DNA of 64,000 bases from NCBI RefSeq assembly GCF_900143235.1, contig NZ_FRDF01000008.1, positions 62,001 to 126,000 on the forward strand, read 5' to 3'. Made by a program: the position numbers and the translations under genes. The notes under the pieces are model-generated. The model was not told the origin of the DNA and did not search any database. It saw only the letters and a list, made by a program, of their open reading frames with translations. This DNA comes from Erythrobacter sanguineus (GTDB taxonomy: Bacteria > Pseudomonadota > Alphaproteobacteria > Sphingomonadales > Sphingomonadaceae). Numbering within the stretch: position 1 is the first letter of the stretch; each line of letters opens with the position of its first letter. Shown here one piece after another: positions 28,507 through 37,693 of this stretch.

Positions 28507-29663
28507 CAATGTGGCTGACCGAACCACGCAATCCCAATGCGCCGCTCGCTGGGCTCAAGGTGGTGGAATTGGCGCGGGTGCTGGCGGGACCGTTCTGCGG
28601 ACAGATCCTTGCCGATCTCGGTGCGGATGTGATCAAGGTCGAAAGCCCGGAAGGCGACGGCACACGGGCTTGGGGCCCGCCTTGGGTCGAGCGGGTGGAC
28701 GCGGCTGGCACGGTCCACCGCGAGGCTGCCTATTACCATGCCTGCAACCGGGGGAAGCGTTCGATCATCGCCGATTTCTCCGCCGCCGATGACCTTGCGC
28801 GGGTCAAGGCGCTGATCACCGATGGCGATGTGGTGATCGAGAATTTCAAGACCGGCAGCCTCGCCAAGTTCGGCCTCGATTACGCCAGCTGCGCCAACGG
28901 CAACCCCGGCCTCGTCTATTGCTCGATCACCGGCTTTGGCCTCACCGGGCCGCGCGCGCATGAGGCGGGCTATGATTTCGTGGTGCAGGGAATGAGCGGC
29001 TTCATGTCGCTGACCGGCGAGCCTGAAGGGCACCCGGTCAAGATGGGCATCTCGATCTCCGACCTGTCGACCGGGGTGTGGGCCGCCAACGGCATTCAGG
29101 CGGCACTGCTGATGCGGGCGCGGACCGGCAGGGGCCAGCAGGTCGATATCAGCCTGATGGATTCCTCGGTCGCGCTGCTGTCCAACCAGGCGACCTATTT
29201 CCTCACCACCGGACAGAACCCGCCGCGCATGGGCAATGCCCACGCACAGGTCGCGCCATACGGCATGTTCGCGGTGAGCGATGGGCACGTGATCCTTGCG
29301 CCTGCCAATGACGGGTTGTTTCACAAGCTGATGGATGTGCTCGGCCTTCGCCACCTGTCCACCGATCCACGCTTCATCGCCAATGGTGATCGCACCGCCA
29401 ATGCGAAGGCACTCGACGCCGAAATCGCGGCGGCGACAGCGGGATGGACCAAACAGAGCCTGCTTGATGCCTGCCACGCGGCAGGCGTTCCGGCCGGGCC
29501 GATCAACCGGCTCGACGAAGTTTTCGCCGACCCGCAGGTGGCGGCGCGAGGCCTGCGCGTTGATCTTGGCGGGATGCCCGGAGTGCGCAGCCCCTTCGTG
29601 TTTTCCGAAGCCGAACTGGCGCTCGACCGGCCTTCGCCGATCCATGGCGAGGACGGGCCCTGA
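28503..29663 (+). CDS. CaiB/BaiF family CoA-transferase
   Basis: Class III CoA-transferases move CoA between carboxylic acids through an aspartyl intermediate. The 386-residue product shows LKVVELARVLAGPFCGQILADLGADVIKVE and, near residue 159, AGYDFVVQGMSG, which carries the likely catalytic Asp. GISISDLSTG and GRGQQVDISLMDSS are family blocks. It closes the five-gene overlapping operon begun by scoA. The substrate cannot be told from sequence alone. Confidence 0.92.
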   Translation: MTMWLTEPRNPNAPLAGLKVVELARVLAGPFCGQILADLGADVIKVESPEGDGTRAWGPPWVERVDAAGTVHREAAYYHACNRGKRSIIADFSAADDLARVKALITDGDVVIENFKTGSLAKFGLDYASCANGNPGLVYCSITGFGLTGPRAHEAGYDFVVQGMSGFMSLTGEPEGHPVKMGISISDLSTGVWAANGIQAALLMRARTGRGQQVDISLMDSSVALLSNQATYFLTTGQNPPRMGNAHAQVAPYGMFAVSDGHVILAPANDGLFHKLMDVLGLRHLSTDPRFIANGDRTANAKALDAEIAAATAGWTKQSLLDACHAAGVPAGPINRLDEVFADPQVAARGLRVDLGGMPGVRSPFVFSEAELALDRPSPIHGEDGP

Positions 29664-29686
29664 CTGCGGGGGTTGCGCTCTTCTCG

Positions 29687-29706
29687 AATTTCTGTATTTC
29701 CAGAAA
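29687..29706. promoter_or_regulatory. Operator candidate 1, upstream of the gbsR-type gene
   Basis: AATTTCTGTATTTCCAGAAA contains TTTCTG and CAGAAA arms spaced by six bases. An almost identical copy (19 of 20 bases) lies at 30328-30347. It ends 21 bases before the GTG start of the regulator, so autoregulation is likely. Confidence 0.7.
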
Positions 29707-29727
29707 TAGGGAAAGGCGAAGCGAGTC

Positions 29728-30276
29728 GTGACCGATCTGATGGACATCCCCGAGGCGCGCGCCTTCATCCTCCACTGGGGGGAGATGGGCACGGCCTGGG
29801 GCGTCAACCGCTCGGTCGCGCAGATTCATGCGCTGCTCTATCTCAGCGACCACCCGCTGCATGCCGAGGATATCTGCGAAGTGCTCGGCCTTGCCCGTTC
29901 CAACGTGTCGACCGGGCTGAAGGAACTGCAGGGCTACGGCATCGTCCGGCGCGTGCATATCGAGGGCGACCGGCGCGACCACTTCGTCGCCGAAACCGAC
30001 CTGTGGGAGGTGCTGATGCGCCTCGCTGAAGAGCGCAAGAAGCGCGAGTTCGATCCGACCATCCGCCTGCTTGGCGAGCTGTCCGACAGCGTCAAAGCGC
30101 GCGGCGAGGTGCCGGTGCATGTGCGCGAGCGGATCGGGCGGATGCATGAATTCATTGGCACCCTGACCGGCTGGTATGCCGACGTGCGCCACCTGCCCAA
30201 GCCGACCCTCGTGCGGCTGATGAAGCTCGGCCGCGGCATCGCCCGCTTCCTGCCGGGCGGCAGCGACCGATCCTGA
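29728..30276 (+). CDS. GbsR/MarR-type transcriptional regulator
   Basis: The 182-residue protein belongs to the GbsR branch of MarR-like winged-helix regulators. The DNA-binding region reads AQIHALLYLSDHPLHAEDICEVLGLARSNVSTGLKELQGYG, followed by the wing. The start GTG at 29728 gives the conserved N-terminus ARAFILHWGEMGTAWG. The gene is preceded by one operator candidate and followed by a second in front of the next gene. Both support a local repressor. Effector unknown; the choline/betaine link of B. subtilis GbsR need not apply. Confidence 0.88.
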   Translation: MTDLMDIPEARAFILHWGEMGTAWGVNRSVAQIHALLYLSDHPLHAEDICEVLGLARSNVSTGLKELQGYGIVRRVHIEGDRRDHFVAETDLWEVLMRLAEERKKREFDPTIRLLGELSDSVKARGEVPVHVRERIGRMHEFIGTLTGWYADVRHLPKPTLVRLMKLGRGIARFLPGGSDRS

Positions 30277-30327
30277 TCTGAACCCCCGACAAAGGAGAAA
30301 CCCTCTTGGAGCACGCTTGCATGAGTT

Positions 30328-30347
30328 AATTTCTGAATTTCCAGAAA
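30328..30347. promoter_or_regulatory. Operator candidate 2, upstream of the truncated membrane gene
   Basis: AATTTCTGAATTTCCAGAAA differs from the copy at 29687-29706 at one position. It ends 15 bases before the ATG at 30363. It is presumably the target-gene operator of the adjacent GbsR-type regulator. Confidence 0.7.
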
Positions 30348-30362
30348 GCACAGGAATGAAAG

Positions 30363-30500
30363 ATGTACGATATCTATGCCTATGTCGCCTACCTTCTCGT
30401 CAGCATCGGCCTCACCGTCTGGGTGGCACAGACCCTGTCGAAGAACGGCCTCGTCTTCCTTGTCGAATGTTTCGGCCATGACCGGACGCTGGCGGGAGAC
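30363..30500 (+). pseudogene. Truncated small integral membrane protein gene
   Basis: The first about 40 residues (YDIYAYVAYLLVSIGLTVWV, then a short polar turn and VFLVECFGHD) look like the start of a small inner-membrane protein, preceded by AGGA and the operator candidate at 30328. After about residue 46 the frame runs antisense into the DUF418 gene and its sequence becomes Arg/Pro/Gln-rich with no sense. A second membrane helix expected for such proteins is missing. I infer that a deletion or rearrangement fused the gene start to the end of the DUF418 gene. The original 3' part is not in the window. Confidence 0.5.
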
Positions 30501-30524
30501 GCGGCGGGCGGCGCAGGGCGCCGG

Positions 30525-31718
30525 TTAAGACAAAATCCGCGCACCCTCCCGCCACAGCCGCTCGAACGGCCCCTGGCCCAACCGCGCCACCCATGGCGGC
30601 GACCACAGCACCATCGCGGCAATCGGCACCAGCCCGAGCGCCAAGGCCTGCCAGCGGGTGACACAGCCGAACAGCCCCAGCCCCCACGGCGCGAAAATCG
30701 CGGCAAGGATCACGCTGGTCATCAGATAGTTGGTGAGCGACAGGCGTCCCACTGCCGCGAGGCTGCGGGTCAGGGCATTCTCGCTTCCCATGAACGCCAT
30801 CGCCAGCGCGGCATAAGCCACCCCCAGCAAGGTATCGAACGGGGCTGACAGCACCAGCGCCACCGGCCCCGCCAGCGCCGCCGGAAAGCCTTCCGCCACC
30901 AGCCAGCCCGCCAGCGCCAGCAGCGCCGGCAACGCTACCAGCGCAGCAAGGCCCGCGATGCGTTGCAGCCGGAAAGTGCGCCACTGGCCCTTCAGCATTC
31001 CCGCCTTCCACAGCCCCATGCCAAGCGTGATCGCCGCCAGATTGAGCGGCAGCGAAGCGACCAGAGTTGTGAGCTGGGCGGGAATTGCGGCACTGCGCCG
31101 CATGATCCGCGCGCCAAATCCCTCGCGACCCTGTTCAAGCAGCGCGGCAATCGCCGCCGGGTCGTGTCCGAAATTGCGTTCAGCAAACAGCAGGGCATCA
31201 GTGCCCGCGCGGTTCAGATAAAAATCGACCATGGCGCTGCCAAAGGCGGTCAAGCCAAGGGCAACATGCACCATCAGCAACCCTGCCGCCACCGCAACCA
31301 GCGCCCGCGCCGATAGTCCGGCAAGCAATGGCAGCGCCAGCCCCGCCAGCGCATAGGCGCGCAGCACGTCATTGCTGGCCAGGAAGGTCGCATGCACCAG
31401 CCCGATCACGAACAGCACCAGCATCCGGGCATAATGCGCACGCCATGGCTGTTCGCCGCCCTTTTCCAGCAGGATCAGGCAGCCGACCCCGAACAGCATC
31501 GCGAACAAGGTGCGGAACTTGTCCTCGACGAACACGAAGCTTGCCAGCCACACCCGGTAATCGACCGCGCCGGTCGCGCCATAGGCAAGCGGGTTGTAAT
31601 AGGCCGGCCCCGGCAGCGCGAAGGCGTGGACATTCATCCCGACGATGCCGATCACCGCGATCCCGCGCAGCGCATCGAGCGCGAAAATCCGTTGCGGGGG
31701 CGAATCGGGCGTCACCAT
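30525..31718 (-). CDS. DUF418-type membrane protein
   Basis: The 397-residue product has about ten hydrophobic segments. It starts RIFALDALRGIAVIGIVGMN, the hallmark of the DUF418/YeiB group of predicted transporters, and its C-terminal part shows GRLSLTNYLMTSVILAAIF. Function is unknown. The ATG at 31718 was chosen over the upstream TTG. metK ends 23 bases upstream (31741), so metK-DUF418 may be co-transcribed on the minus strand. Its stop abuts the truncated plus-strand gene. Confidence 0.9.
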   Translation of the reverse strand: MVTPDSPPQRIFALDALRGIAVIGIVGMNVHAFALPGPAYYNPLAYGATGAVDYRVWLASFVFVEDKFRTLFAMLFGVGCLILLEKGGEQPWRAHYARMLVLFVIGLVHATFLASNDVLRAYALAGLALPLLAGLSARALVAVAAGLLMVHVALGLTAFGSAMVDFYLNRAGTDALLFAERNFGHDPAAIAALLEQGREGFGARIMRRSAAIPAQLTTLVASLPLNLAAITLGMGLWKAGMLKGQWRTFRLQRIAGLAALVALPALLALAGWLVAEGFPAALAGPVALVLSAPFDTLLGVAYAALAMAFMGSENALTRSLAAVGRLSLTNYLMTSVILAAIFAPWGLGLFGCVTRWQALALGLVPIAAMVLWSPPWVARLGQGPFERLWREGARILS

Positions 31719-31740
31719 CAATGGCGCCCTACACCCGAAA

Positions 31741-32964
31741 TCAGCCCAGCGCTGCCTTCAGATCAGCAACCAGATCGGTGCGTTCCCACGGGAAGAGATC
31801 GCCTTCGGCCTTGCGCCCGAAATGGCCATAGGCAGCGGTCTTCTGATAGATCGGCTTGTTAAGGCCAAGATGGGTGCGGATGCTGCGCGGGGTCAGCCCG
31901 CCCAGCTTGGCAATGCCAAGGATCGCCTGTTCGATCTTGTCGTCGCCCACGGTGCCGGTGTCATGCGTATCGACATAAAGCGACAGCGGCTCGGACACGC
32001 CGATGGCATAGGCGATCTGGATGGTGCAACGCGTGGCAAGGCCCGCCGCCACGACATTCTTGGCAAGGTAGCGGGTGATATAGGCGGCCGAACGGTCGAC
32101 CTTGGTCGGGTCCTTGCCGCTGAAAGCGCCGCCGCCGTGCGGGGCCGCGCCGCCATAGGTATCGACGATGATCTTGCGCCCGGTCAGGCCTGCATCGCCA
32201 TCCGGTCCGCCGATTTCGAAGGCCCCGGTGGGATTGATGTAATATTTCGTCCCGCGCAGCAGCACCGGCGGGATCACGTCGGCCACCACTTTCCGCACAT
32301 AGGCTTCAAGCTCGGCATATTTGGCCGCATCGGCATGATCGCCGGTAAGGCAATAGCCCCGCCTGTGCTGGGTCGATACCACCACCGCGGTCGCGGCCAC
32401 CGGCAGCGAACCTTCATAACGCAGCGTCACCTGGCTTTTGGCATCGGGTTCAAGAAACGGAGCCAGACCCGCATGGCGATCAGCAGCCATGCGCTCCAGG
32501 ATCTTGTGGCTGTAATACAGCGTGGCGGGCATCAGATCGGGGGTTTCGTCGGTCGCGTAACCGAACATGATCCCCTGATCGCCTGCACCTTCATCCTTGT
32601 TGTCGCCCGCGTCCACGCCCTGCGCGATTTCCGCCGACTGGCCGTGGAGGTTGTTTTCGAACCGGAGGGTTTCCCAGTGGAAGCCGTCCTGTTCGTAGCC
32701 GATACGCTTCACCGTTTCGCGCACGGTGTCCTCGATCTCTTTTTCGGCACCGGGCGCCCATTTGCCGTTCTCGAACACACCCTTGCAGCGGATTTCGCCG
32801 GCCAGCACCACCAGCTGGGTGGTGGTCAGGGTTTCACACGCGATGCGCGCTTCGGGGTCTTTGGACAGGAACAGGTCGACGATCGCATCGGAAATCTGAT
32901 CGGAAACCTTGTCCGGGTGGCCTTCGGAAACGCTTTCGGAGGTGAAGAGATAATCGGTGCGCAT
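31741..32964 (-). CDS. metK: S-adenosylmethionine synthetase
   Basis: MetK makes S-adenosylmethionine from methionine and ATP. The 407-residue product starts [20 protein letters not shown] and carries the conserved [11 protein letters not shown] near residue 127. [19 protein letters not shown] is the phosphate-binding block. A GGGGGA sequence lies four bases before the ATG, and a CCCCC run immediately before it could hide it by pairing. The product feeds the methyltransferases in the window such as UbiE, PrmC and TrmB. Identity is certain. Confidence 0.97.
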   Translation of the reverse strand: MRTDYLFTSESVSEGHPDKVSDQISDAIVDLFLSKDPEARIACETLTTTQLVVLAGEIRCKGVFENGKWAPGAEKEIEDTVRETVKRIGYEQDGFHWETLRFENNLHGQSAEIAQGVDAGDNKDEGAGDQGIMFGYATDETPDLMPATLYYSHKILERMAADRHAGLAPFLEPDAKSQVTLRYEGSLPVAATAVVVSTQHRRGYCLTGDHADAAKYAELEAYVRKVVADVIPPVLLRGTKYYINPTGAFEIGGPDGDAGLTGRKIIVDTYGGAAPHGGGAFSGKDPTKVDRSAAYITRYLAKNVVAAGLATRCTIQIAYAIGVSEPLSLYVDTHDTGTVGDDKIEQAILGIAKLGGLTPRSIRTHLGLNKPIYQKTAAYGHFGRKAEGDLFPWERTDLVADLKAALG

Positions 32965-33035
32965 GAGTCCCCCGGGGGCTGTGGTGAGCGGATTTCCACC
33001 AGACAGGTCACCTTATGCAGATATAAGGAAACCTT
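32965..33035 (-). promoter_or_regulatory. metK leader with overlapping inverted repeats
   Basis: CCTTAT-GCAGAT-ATAAGG (33011-33028) overlaps ATAAGG-AAA-CCTTTAT (33023-33038), an operator-like arrangement 47 bases from the start. Closer to metK, on the minus strand, GGTGA pairs with TCACC, while loop CTGT can pair with ACAG, forming an H-type pseudoknot pattern. The Shine-Dalgarno GGGGGA follows CCCCC. This resembles the placement of small SAM-sensing RNAs, but no known consensus is matched. Confidence 0.35.
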
Positions 33036-33061
33036 TATGTCCAGCTTTGTGCCGCACCGCC

Positions 33062-34702
33062 CTAGCCGCGCGCGCGGGCCAGCGCAAGCGCTCTTGGCAA
33101 GCCAAGCCCCAGCGCAATCAGCACCGCCGCCCAGCCCAGCGTCAGCCAGTGTCCGGCCCGCGCAAACAGCGTCGGCGGCTTGGCGGCGGGAACCACCCCT
33201 TCCAGCTTGTCCGCCTTGCCGCGCGCGATACTGCCGCGCACGATCCCGTTCGCATCGATCACCGCGCTGATCCCGGTGGTGGTCGATCGCAGCGCCGGCA
33301 GGCCTTCCTCGATTGCCCGCATCCGCGCCTGCGCCAGATGCTGCGGCGGGCCCCAGTGGCCAAACCAGCCATCATTGGACGGGTTGAAGATGTAATCCGG
33401 CCGGTTCGCGCGATCCACGACCTTGCCCGAGAACACGATTTCGTAACAGATCTGGATGCCCGCCTTGCCATGCCTGCCCAGATCGAGCGTGCGCGGCCCC
33501 GGCCCGGGTTCGTAATCGATCGCGCCTGCCACCAGCCGCGACAGGCCAAGCGGTTCGAGCAGTTCGCGCATGGGCAGATATTCGCCATAGGGCACAAGAT
33601 GCGCCTTGGCGTAACTGGCCTTGATTGCGCCCTCGCCATCAATCGCCATCACCGAATTACGCGCGCTGACCGCGCCTTGGGTGCCGTCCTCGCGCGTGCC
33701 GATGTCGAGGTTGACCACCCCGGTGAGCAACGTCGATTGCGGGCCGATGATCCCGCCGATGCGCGCCCTTGCAAATTCGGGATCGGCCCCGGCGGTCATC
33801 TGGAGATAATACCGGTCTGGATAACCATCTTCGAGGTAATCGGGAATCGCGCTTTCGGGCCACAACACGATCCGGGACTGGTTCTGTTCCGGCGCGGTAA
33901 GCGCGGCGATGCGGGCGAATTGTTCCTCGAACTTGCCGGCCTCGTTGATCTCCGACTGAGGGATCAGCGGCTGGACAAGGGTGTAGCGGAGGCCCTTAAG
34001 CGGCGGCTTGATGACATGCAGGGAAACAAGCATCCCCGCCGCGACTGCCACCACGCCTGCACCGGCCACCAGCCAGCGGCGGGCGGCCAAGGCCCACAGC
34101 AGCACGCTTGCCAGCACCAGCGCTAGGCCTGACAGCGCATAGGTGCCCAGCCAAGGGAGCAGATTGGCCACACCGGGCGTGCCCCACCCGCCCAGCAGCA
34201 TCAGCCCCAGCGGCGGCCAGGGATAGCCGGTGAACACCCAGCCCCGCAGCCATTCGGCGGTAATCCACGCCCCCGCCAGCACCAGCCCGAAGGCCCACAG
34301 CGGCGCGCGGCGAGCGATGAGGTGCGCGGCCAGCGCCGCCAGCGCGGGATAGGCCGCAAGATAGATGCACAGCATGGGCACCGCGACCCAGCCCAGCACC
34401 TCGGGCATCTTGGCCTGATGGGTAAAGGCGGTCGCGATCCAGTTATTGGCGAGCGTCAGATGCGCCCAGCCGAACCACCAGCCGCGCCAGAAGGCCGCGC
34501 GCCGGGTGGGGGCCACATGCAGCAGCCACACGAACCCTGCCAGCGCCGCAAGGCCCAGCGGCCACAGATGCAAGGGCGGATAACCGCAGGCCGCAATCAG
34601 GCCCAGCACAATGGCGGAAAGCGCCGGGCGGCGCTGCGCCAATGCCGGTGCACCGGCCAGCCAAACGGCCACGCCCATCCGAGCCGAAGCCGTCCAGCCC
34701 AT
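33062..34702 (-). CDS. lnt: Apolipoprotein N-acyltransferase
   Basis: Lnt adds the third acyl chain to lipoproteins at the periplasmic face of the inner membrane. The 546-residue product has about six N-terminal hydrophobic segments and a nitrilase-like domain. The catalytic triad is visible: Glu in VLWPESAIPDY, Lys in SYAKAHLVPYGEYLP, and Cys in IQICYEIVF. NPSNDGWFG is the substrate-loop block. Several lipoproteins in the window (MltA, DUF4136, DUF917 and HAD types) are its likely substrates. It is eight bases from the DUF4167 gene upstream and 97 bases from metK downstream. Confidence 0.96.
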   Translation of the reverse strand: MGWTASARMGVAVWLAGAPALAQRRPALSAIVLGLIAACGYPPLHLWPLGLAALAGFVWLLHVAPTRRAAFWRGWWFGWAHLTLANNWIATAFTHQAKMPEVLGWVAVPMLCIYLAAYPALAALAAHLIARRAPLWAFGLVLAGAWITAEWLRGWVFTGYPWPPLGLMLLGGWGTPGVANLLPWLGTYALSGLALVLASVLLWALAARRWLVAGAGVVAVAAGMLVSLHVIKPPLKGLRYTLVQPLIPQSEINEAGKFEEQFARIAALTAPEQNQSRIVLWPESAIPDYLEDGYPDRYYLQMTAGADPEFARARIGGIIGPQSTLLTGVVNLDIGTREDGTQGAVSARNSVMAIDGEGAIKASYAKAHLVPYGEYLPMRELLEPLGLSRLVAGAIDYEPGPGPRTLDLGRHGKAGIQICYEIVFSGKVVDRANRPDYIFNPSNDGWFGHWGPPQHLAQARMRAIEEGLPALRSTTTGISAVIDANGIVRGSIARGKADKLEGVVPAAKPPTLFARAGHWLTLGWAAVLIALGLGLPRALALARARG

Positions 34703-34710
34703 CGCTGCAA

Positions 34711-35409
34711 TCAGCCGACCGCTTCGAGCGTGCCGTCGCTATCGCCAGAATCATCACCGGGTCTGGCGCGCGCATCATCGCCGCGGATCGACGGGGGAAG
34801 GATCGATGAATCGAGTCCGCCCGGGCCATCACCTGCCGACTTGCGCGGCTTGCGGGCGCGCGGCGTCGGCTTTTCGGCGCGCTTTTCGGTGCGCGCACCC
34901 TCCCCATCACCCTGCGGCTTGCGCGAGGGCTGACGGCGGCGGGGTTGCGGTTCGGGCTTGGCCGGTTCTTCGGCATCTTCATCGCCGATGAAGGATTCGC
35001 CTTCCTGCCCGAATTCGCCTTCGTCATTGCTGCGCGAATCATCGTCGCGATCATCGCGGCGCTGGCGCGGCCCACGCTCGCTGCGACGGTTGCGGTCGAA
35101 ATCGCCGTCCTCGTCGCTGGTGTCCTCGTTCTGGTCGCGGTCCTCGCCGCGGCGCGGCCCACGCTGTTCGTCCTGACGCGCCTTGTTGTCGGCAATCACC
35201 CGGAAATAGTGATCCGCGAATTGCAGATAATATTCCATCTGCACGCGGTCGCCATTGTGCTGGGCGTCCTGCGCCAGCTTCTTGTACTTGTCGAGCATCT
35301 GAGGCGCATTGCCGCGCGCCCGGCTGTCGATCCGGTTAAGCTGGTTGCCACTGCCACCCTGAGGGCGGTTCCCGCGCCCGCGGCGACGGTTATTGCGATT
35401 GTTATTCAA
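34711..35409 (-). CDS. DUF4167 protein
   Basis: The 232-residue product has the DUF4167 N-terminal domain (RRGRGNRPQGGSGNQLNRIDSRARGNAPQ, then KYKKLAQDAQHNGDRVQMEYYLQFADHYFR) followed by a long charged Arg/Asp/Glu-rich tail. The family is widespread in Alphaproteobacteria and its function is unknown; an RNA-linked role is suggested by the basic head. The start is a TTG at 35409, supported by AAGGAA eight bases upstream. lnt follows after eight bases. The 274 bases to prmC hold no other gene but include a GGTGCA/TGCACC repeat at 35436-35455. Confidence 0.9.
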   Translation of the reverse strand: MNNNRNNRRRGRGNRPQGGSGNQLNRIDSRARGNAPQMLDKYKKLAQDAQHNGDRVQMEYYLQFADHYFRVIADNKARQDEQRGPRRGEDRDQNEDTSDEDGDFDRNRRSERGPRQRRDDRDDDSRSNDEGEFGQEGESFIGDEDAEEPAKPEPQPRRRQPSRKPQGDGEGARTEKRAEKPTPRARKPRKSAGDGPGGLDSSILPPSIRGDDARARPGDDSGDSDGTLEAVG

Positions 35410-35683
35410 GGAAATTGTTCCTTAATCAGCGGCCTGGTGCAAAAAATCCTGCACCCGCGACCAACAGACCCCTTGTCCATGCACTCCACCGTCGGATCTT
35501 GACCATCGGCCTGACCAAAGGGTGACGCGCGCCCCGCGCTGACAAAGCCGGGGACGAGCCCTGCCGGCCGGTTCAAGCGAAATTTGGAGCTTAGTCCAGC
35601 GATTTGCGCCCTTCGCAGATCGTCTGGTCTGACGTGGAAATAGCGATGCAAAGTCGCTTTGCCAAGCCCCTGCCGGCTTTTCC

Positions 35684-36505
35684 TCACCGGAGGAGCAACA
35701 CGCGCGGCCTTCCGGCAAGGTCGCAGCGCAGTTCGGCCGCGAATCCGGCGCCAGCCGCAATCGCGCCGACAGCTTCGGCCTGGGTTGCGCCAATTTCGAC
35801 GATGGCGACTCCACCGGGCACAAGCAGCTTGCCAAGCTGCGGGATCAGCGCGCAATAGTCGTCAAGCCCTTGCGGCCCGGCGAACAGCGCGCCGGCGGGT
35901 TCCCAGTCGCGCACTTGCGGGTCGAGCGCCGCGTCCGCCTCGACATAGGGCGGATTGGCGAGGATGAGGTCAAAGCGGCCAAGATCATCCGCCCAGCCGG
36001 GCGCGTGCCAGTCGCGCTCCAGCCAGCGGCTGCGCGGCGCAAGGCCCAGCGCGGCGGCATTGGCGGACGCAACGGCCAGCGCTGCGGGGGAAGCATCGAC
36101 CCCCACCCCGTCCCACCCTTCCCGGTGGGCCAATACCGCCAGCAGCAGCGCGCCCGAGCCGGTGCCGCAATCGAGCGCGCGGCCCGCATCTGCGGCCTGT
36201 TCGAGCGCAGCGTTGACCAGTGTTTCGCTGTCCGGGCGCGGGATCAGCGTGGCCGGGGTGACGGCCAGCGAGAGGCCATAAAACTCCGTGTTCCCGGTAA
36301 TATGGGCGACGGGTTCATGGGCGGCACGCCGGTCAACCATCGCGCTGAAACTTGTCGGCGCGGGTTCTCGCATCGCCTTTAGCAACATCTCCGAGCGGGC
36401 AAGCCCCAGCGCATGCGCCATCAGCAATTCGGCGTCGAGCCGCGCCGTGTCGCTGGTGGCGGCAAGGCGCGTCGCAGCAGCGCGGACGGCTTCACCGACG
36501 GTCAT
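35684..36505 (-). CDS. prmC: Peptide chain release factor N5-glutamine methyltransferase
   Basis: PrmC methylates the Gln of the GGQ motif in release factors. The 273-residue product has an N-terminal substrate-recognition part and a SAM-binding fold with ALDCGTGSGALLLAV and the catalytic NPPYVEADAAL. The conserved RPDSETLV precedes the fold. The ATG at 36505 lies only ten bases past the prfA stop, so it is co-transcribed with its own substrate RF1. Identity is certain. Confidence 0.96.
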   Translation of the reverse strand: MTVGEAVRAAATRLAATSDTARLDAELLMAHALGLARSEMLLKAMREPAPTSFSAMVDRRAAHEPVAHITGNTEFYGLSLAVTPATLIPRPDSETLVNAALEQAADAGRALDCGTGSGALLLAVLAHREGWDGVGVDASPAALAVASANAAALGLAPRSRWLERDWHAPGWADDLGRFDLILANPPYVEADAALDPQVRDWEPAGALFAGPQGLDDYCALIPQLGKLLVPGGVAIVEIGATQAEAVGAIAAGAGFAAELRCDLAGRPRVLLLR

Positions 36506-36515
36506 CCCACCCCGC

Positions 36516-37598
36516 TCACTCGGCTAACGCCGCCAGCCGCTTGCCTTCGTCCTCGGCGATCAGCGCGTCGATCAGTTCGGCGAGCCCCGGCCCGGCCAGC
36601 ACTTCTTCCAGCTTGTGCAAGGTCAGCCCGATGCGGTGATCAGTGACGCGGCCTTGCGGGAAATTATAGGTGCGGATGCGTTCGGAACGATCGCCGCTGC
36701 CGACCATTGCCTTGCGCGCTTCGGCCTCGGCCCCGTGGGTGGCTTCGCGCTGGGCATCGTAGAGCCGCGTGCGCAGCACCTGCATCGCCTTTTCCTTGTT
36801 CTTGTGCTGGCTGCGCCCATCCTGGCAGGTCACCACCGTATTGGTCGGCAAGTGGGTGATGCGCACGGCGCTGTCGGTGGTGTTGACGTGCTGGCCGCCT
36901 GCGCCGGACGCGCGGTAGACATCGATCTTGAGGTCTTTGTCCTCGATCTGCACATCCACCTCGTCGGGCTCGGGCAGCACCGCCACGGTCGCTGCGCTCG
37001 TGTGGATACGCCCGCCGCTTTCGGTCACAGGCACACGCTGCACCCGGTGGACGCCGCTTTCGAACTTCAGCTTGGCGAACACGCCGGTGCCGGTGACATT
37101 GGCGATCACTTCCTTGAAGCCGCCGATGTCGCTGGCGTTGATGCTGACCGGCTCGACCTTCCAGCCCTGCTCGGCGGCATAACGTTCATACATGCGGTAC
37201 AGGTCAGCGGCGAACAGCGCGGCTTCATCGCCCCCCGTCCCGGCACGGATTTCGAGCATCGCGGGCTTGGCATCGGCAGAATCGCGCGGCAGCAGCGCGA
37301 TGGCGAGGCGGCGTTCGAGTTCGGGCAAGCTGGCCTTGATCTCGGCAAGCTCGTCCTCAGCCATGGCCTTCATTTCGGGGTCGGCGAGCATTTCGGAGAG
37401 GCCCGTCATTTCCTCGCGCGCGGATTTCACCTCGGCCGCGATCTTGGCGACGGGTTCGAGTTCGGCGTAATCACGCGAGGCGCGCACAAAGGCCTCGCCC
37501 TCCAGCGTTCCGCTCGCCATGCGCGCTTCCAGCTCCGCAAAGCGGTGCGCGATCTGGTCAAGGCGTTCGGGGGGGATTTGCACTTCGGTTTCTTCCAT
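36516..37598 (-). CDS. prfA: Peptide chain release factor 1
   Basis: RF1 recognises UAA and UAG and triggers peptide release. The 360-residue product shows the PCRF domain ([22 protein letters not shown]) and the catalytic GGQ in [18 protein letters not shown]. The codon-recognition region is present in the middle domain. It is followed after ten bases by prmC. Between prfA and hisS upstream lies a 95-base gap carrying a double palindrome. Confidence 0.97.
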   Translation of the reverse strand: MEETEVQIPPERLDQIAHRFAELEARMASGTLEGEAFVRASRDYAELEPVAKIAAEVKSAREEMTGLSEMLADPEMKAMAEDELAEIKASLPELERRLAIALLPRDSADAKPAMLEIRAGTGGDEAALFAADLYRMYERYAAEQGWKVEPVSINASDIGGFKEVIANVTGTGVFAKLKFESGVHRVQRVPVTESGGRIHTSAATVAVLPEPDEVDVQIEDKDLKIDVYRASGAGGQHVNTTDSAVRITHLPTNTVVTCQDGRSQHKNKEKAMQVLRTRLYDAQREATHGAEAEARKAMVGSGDRSERIRTYNFPQGRVTDHRIGLTLHKLEEVLAGPGLAELIDALIAEDEGKRLAALAE

Positions 37599-37603
37599 CG
37601 TCG

Positions 37604-37682
37604 GCCCGCACTTGATGCGGGCCTTGGCTTTCTAACGGCGGGCGGCGGAAAAGGAAGCCAAGCCCCGGATCAAGTCCGGGGC
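37604..37682. repeat. Paired palindromes (REP-doublet-like) between hisS and prfA
   Basis: GCCCGCA-CTTGA-TGCGGGC (37604-37622) and GCCCCGGA-TCAAG-TCCGGGGC (37662-37682) are two palindromes. They are linked by TTGGCTT and AAGCCAA, so the whole element is an inverted repeat. This is the layout of REP doublets. The second palindrome also resembles the CCCCGGA/TCCGGGG type repeats common in Sphingomonadales genomes. Confidence 0.65.
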
Positions 37683-37693
37683 GACGGAGGGCG

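Noticed and set aside
30501-30848. Continuation of the truncated membrane gene antisense to DUF418
   Set aside because: Sequence becomes Arg/Pro/Gln/His-rich and mirrors the DUF418 gene, which has a clear membrane protein composition.
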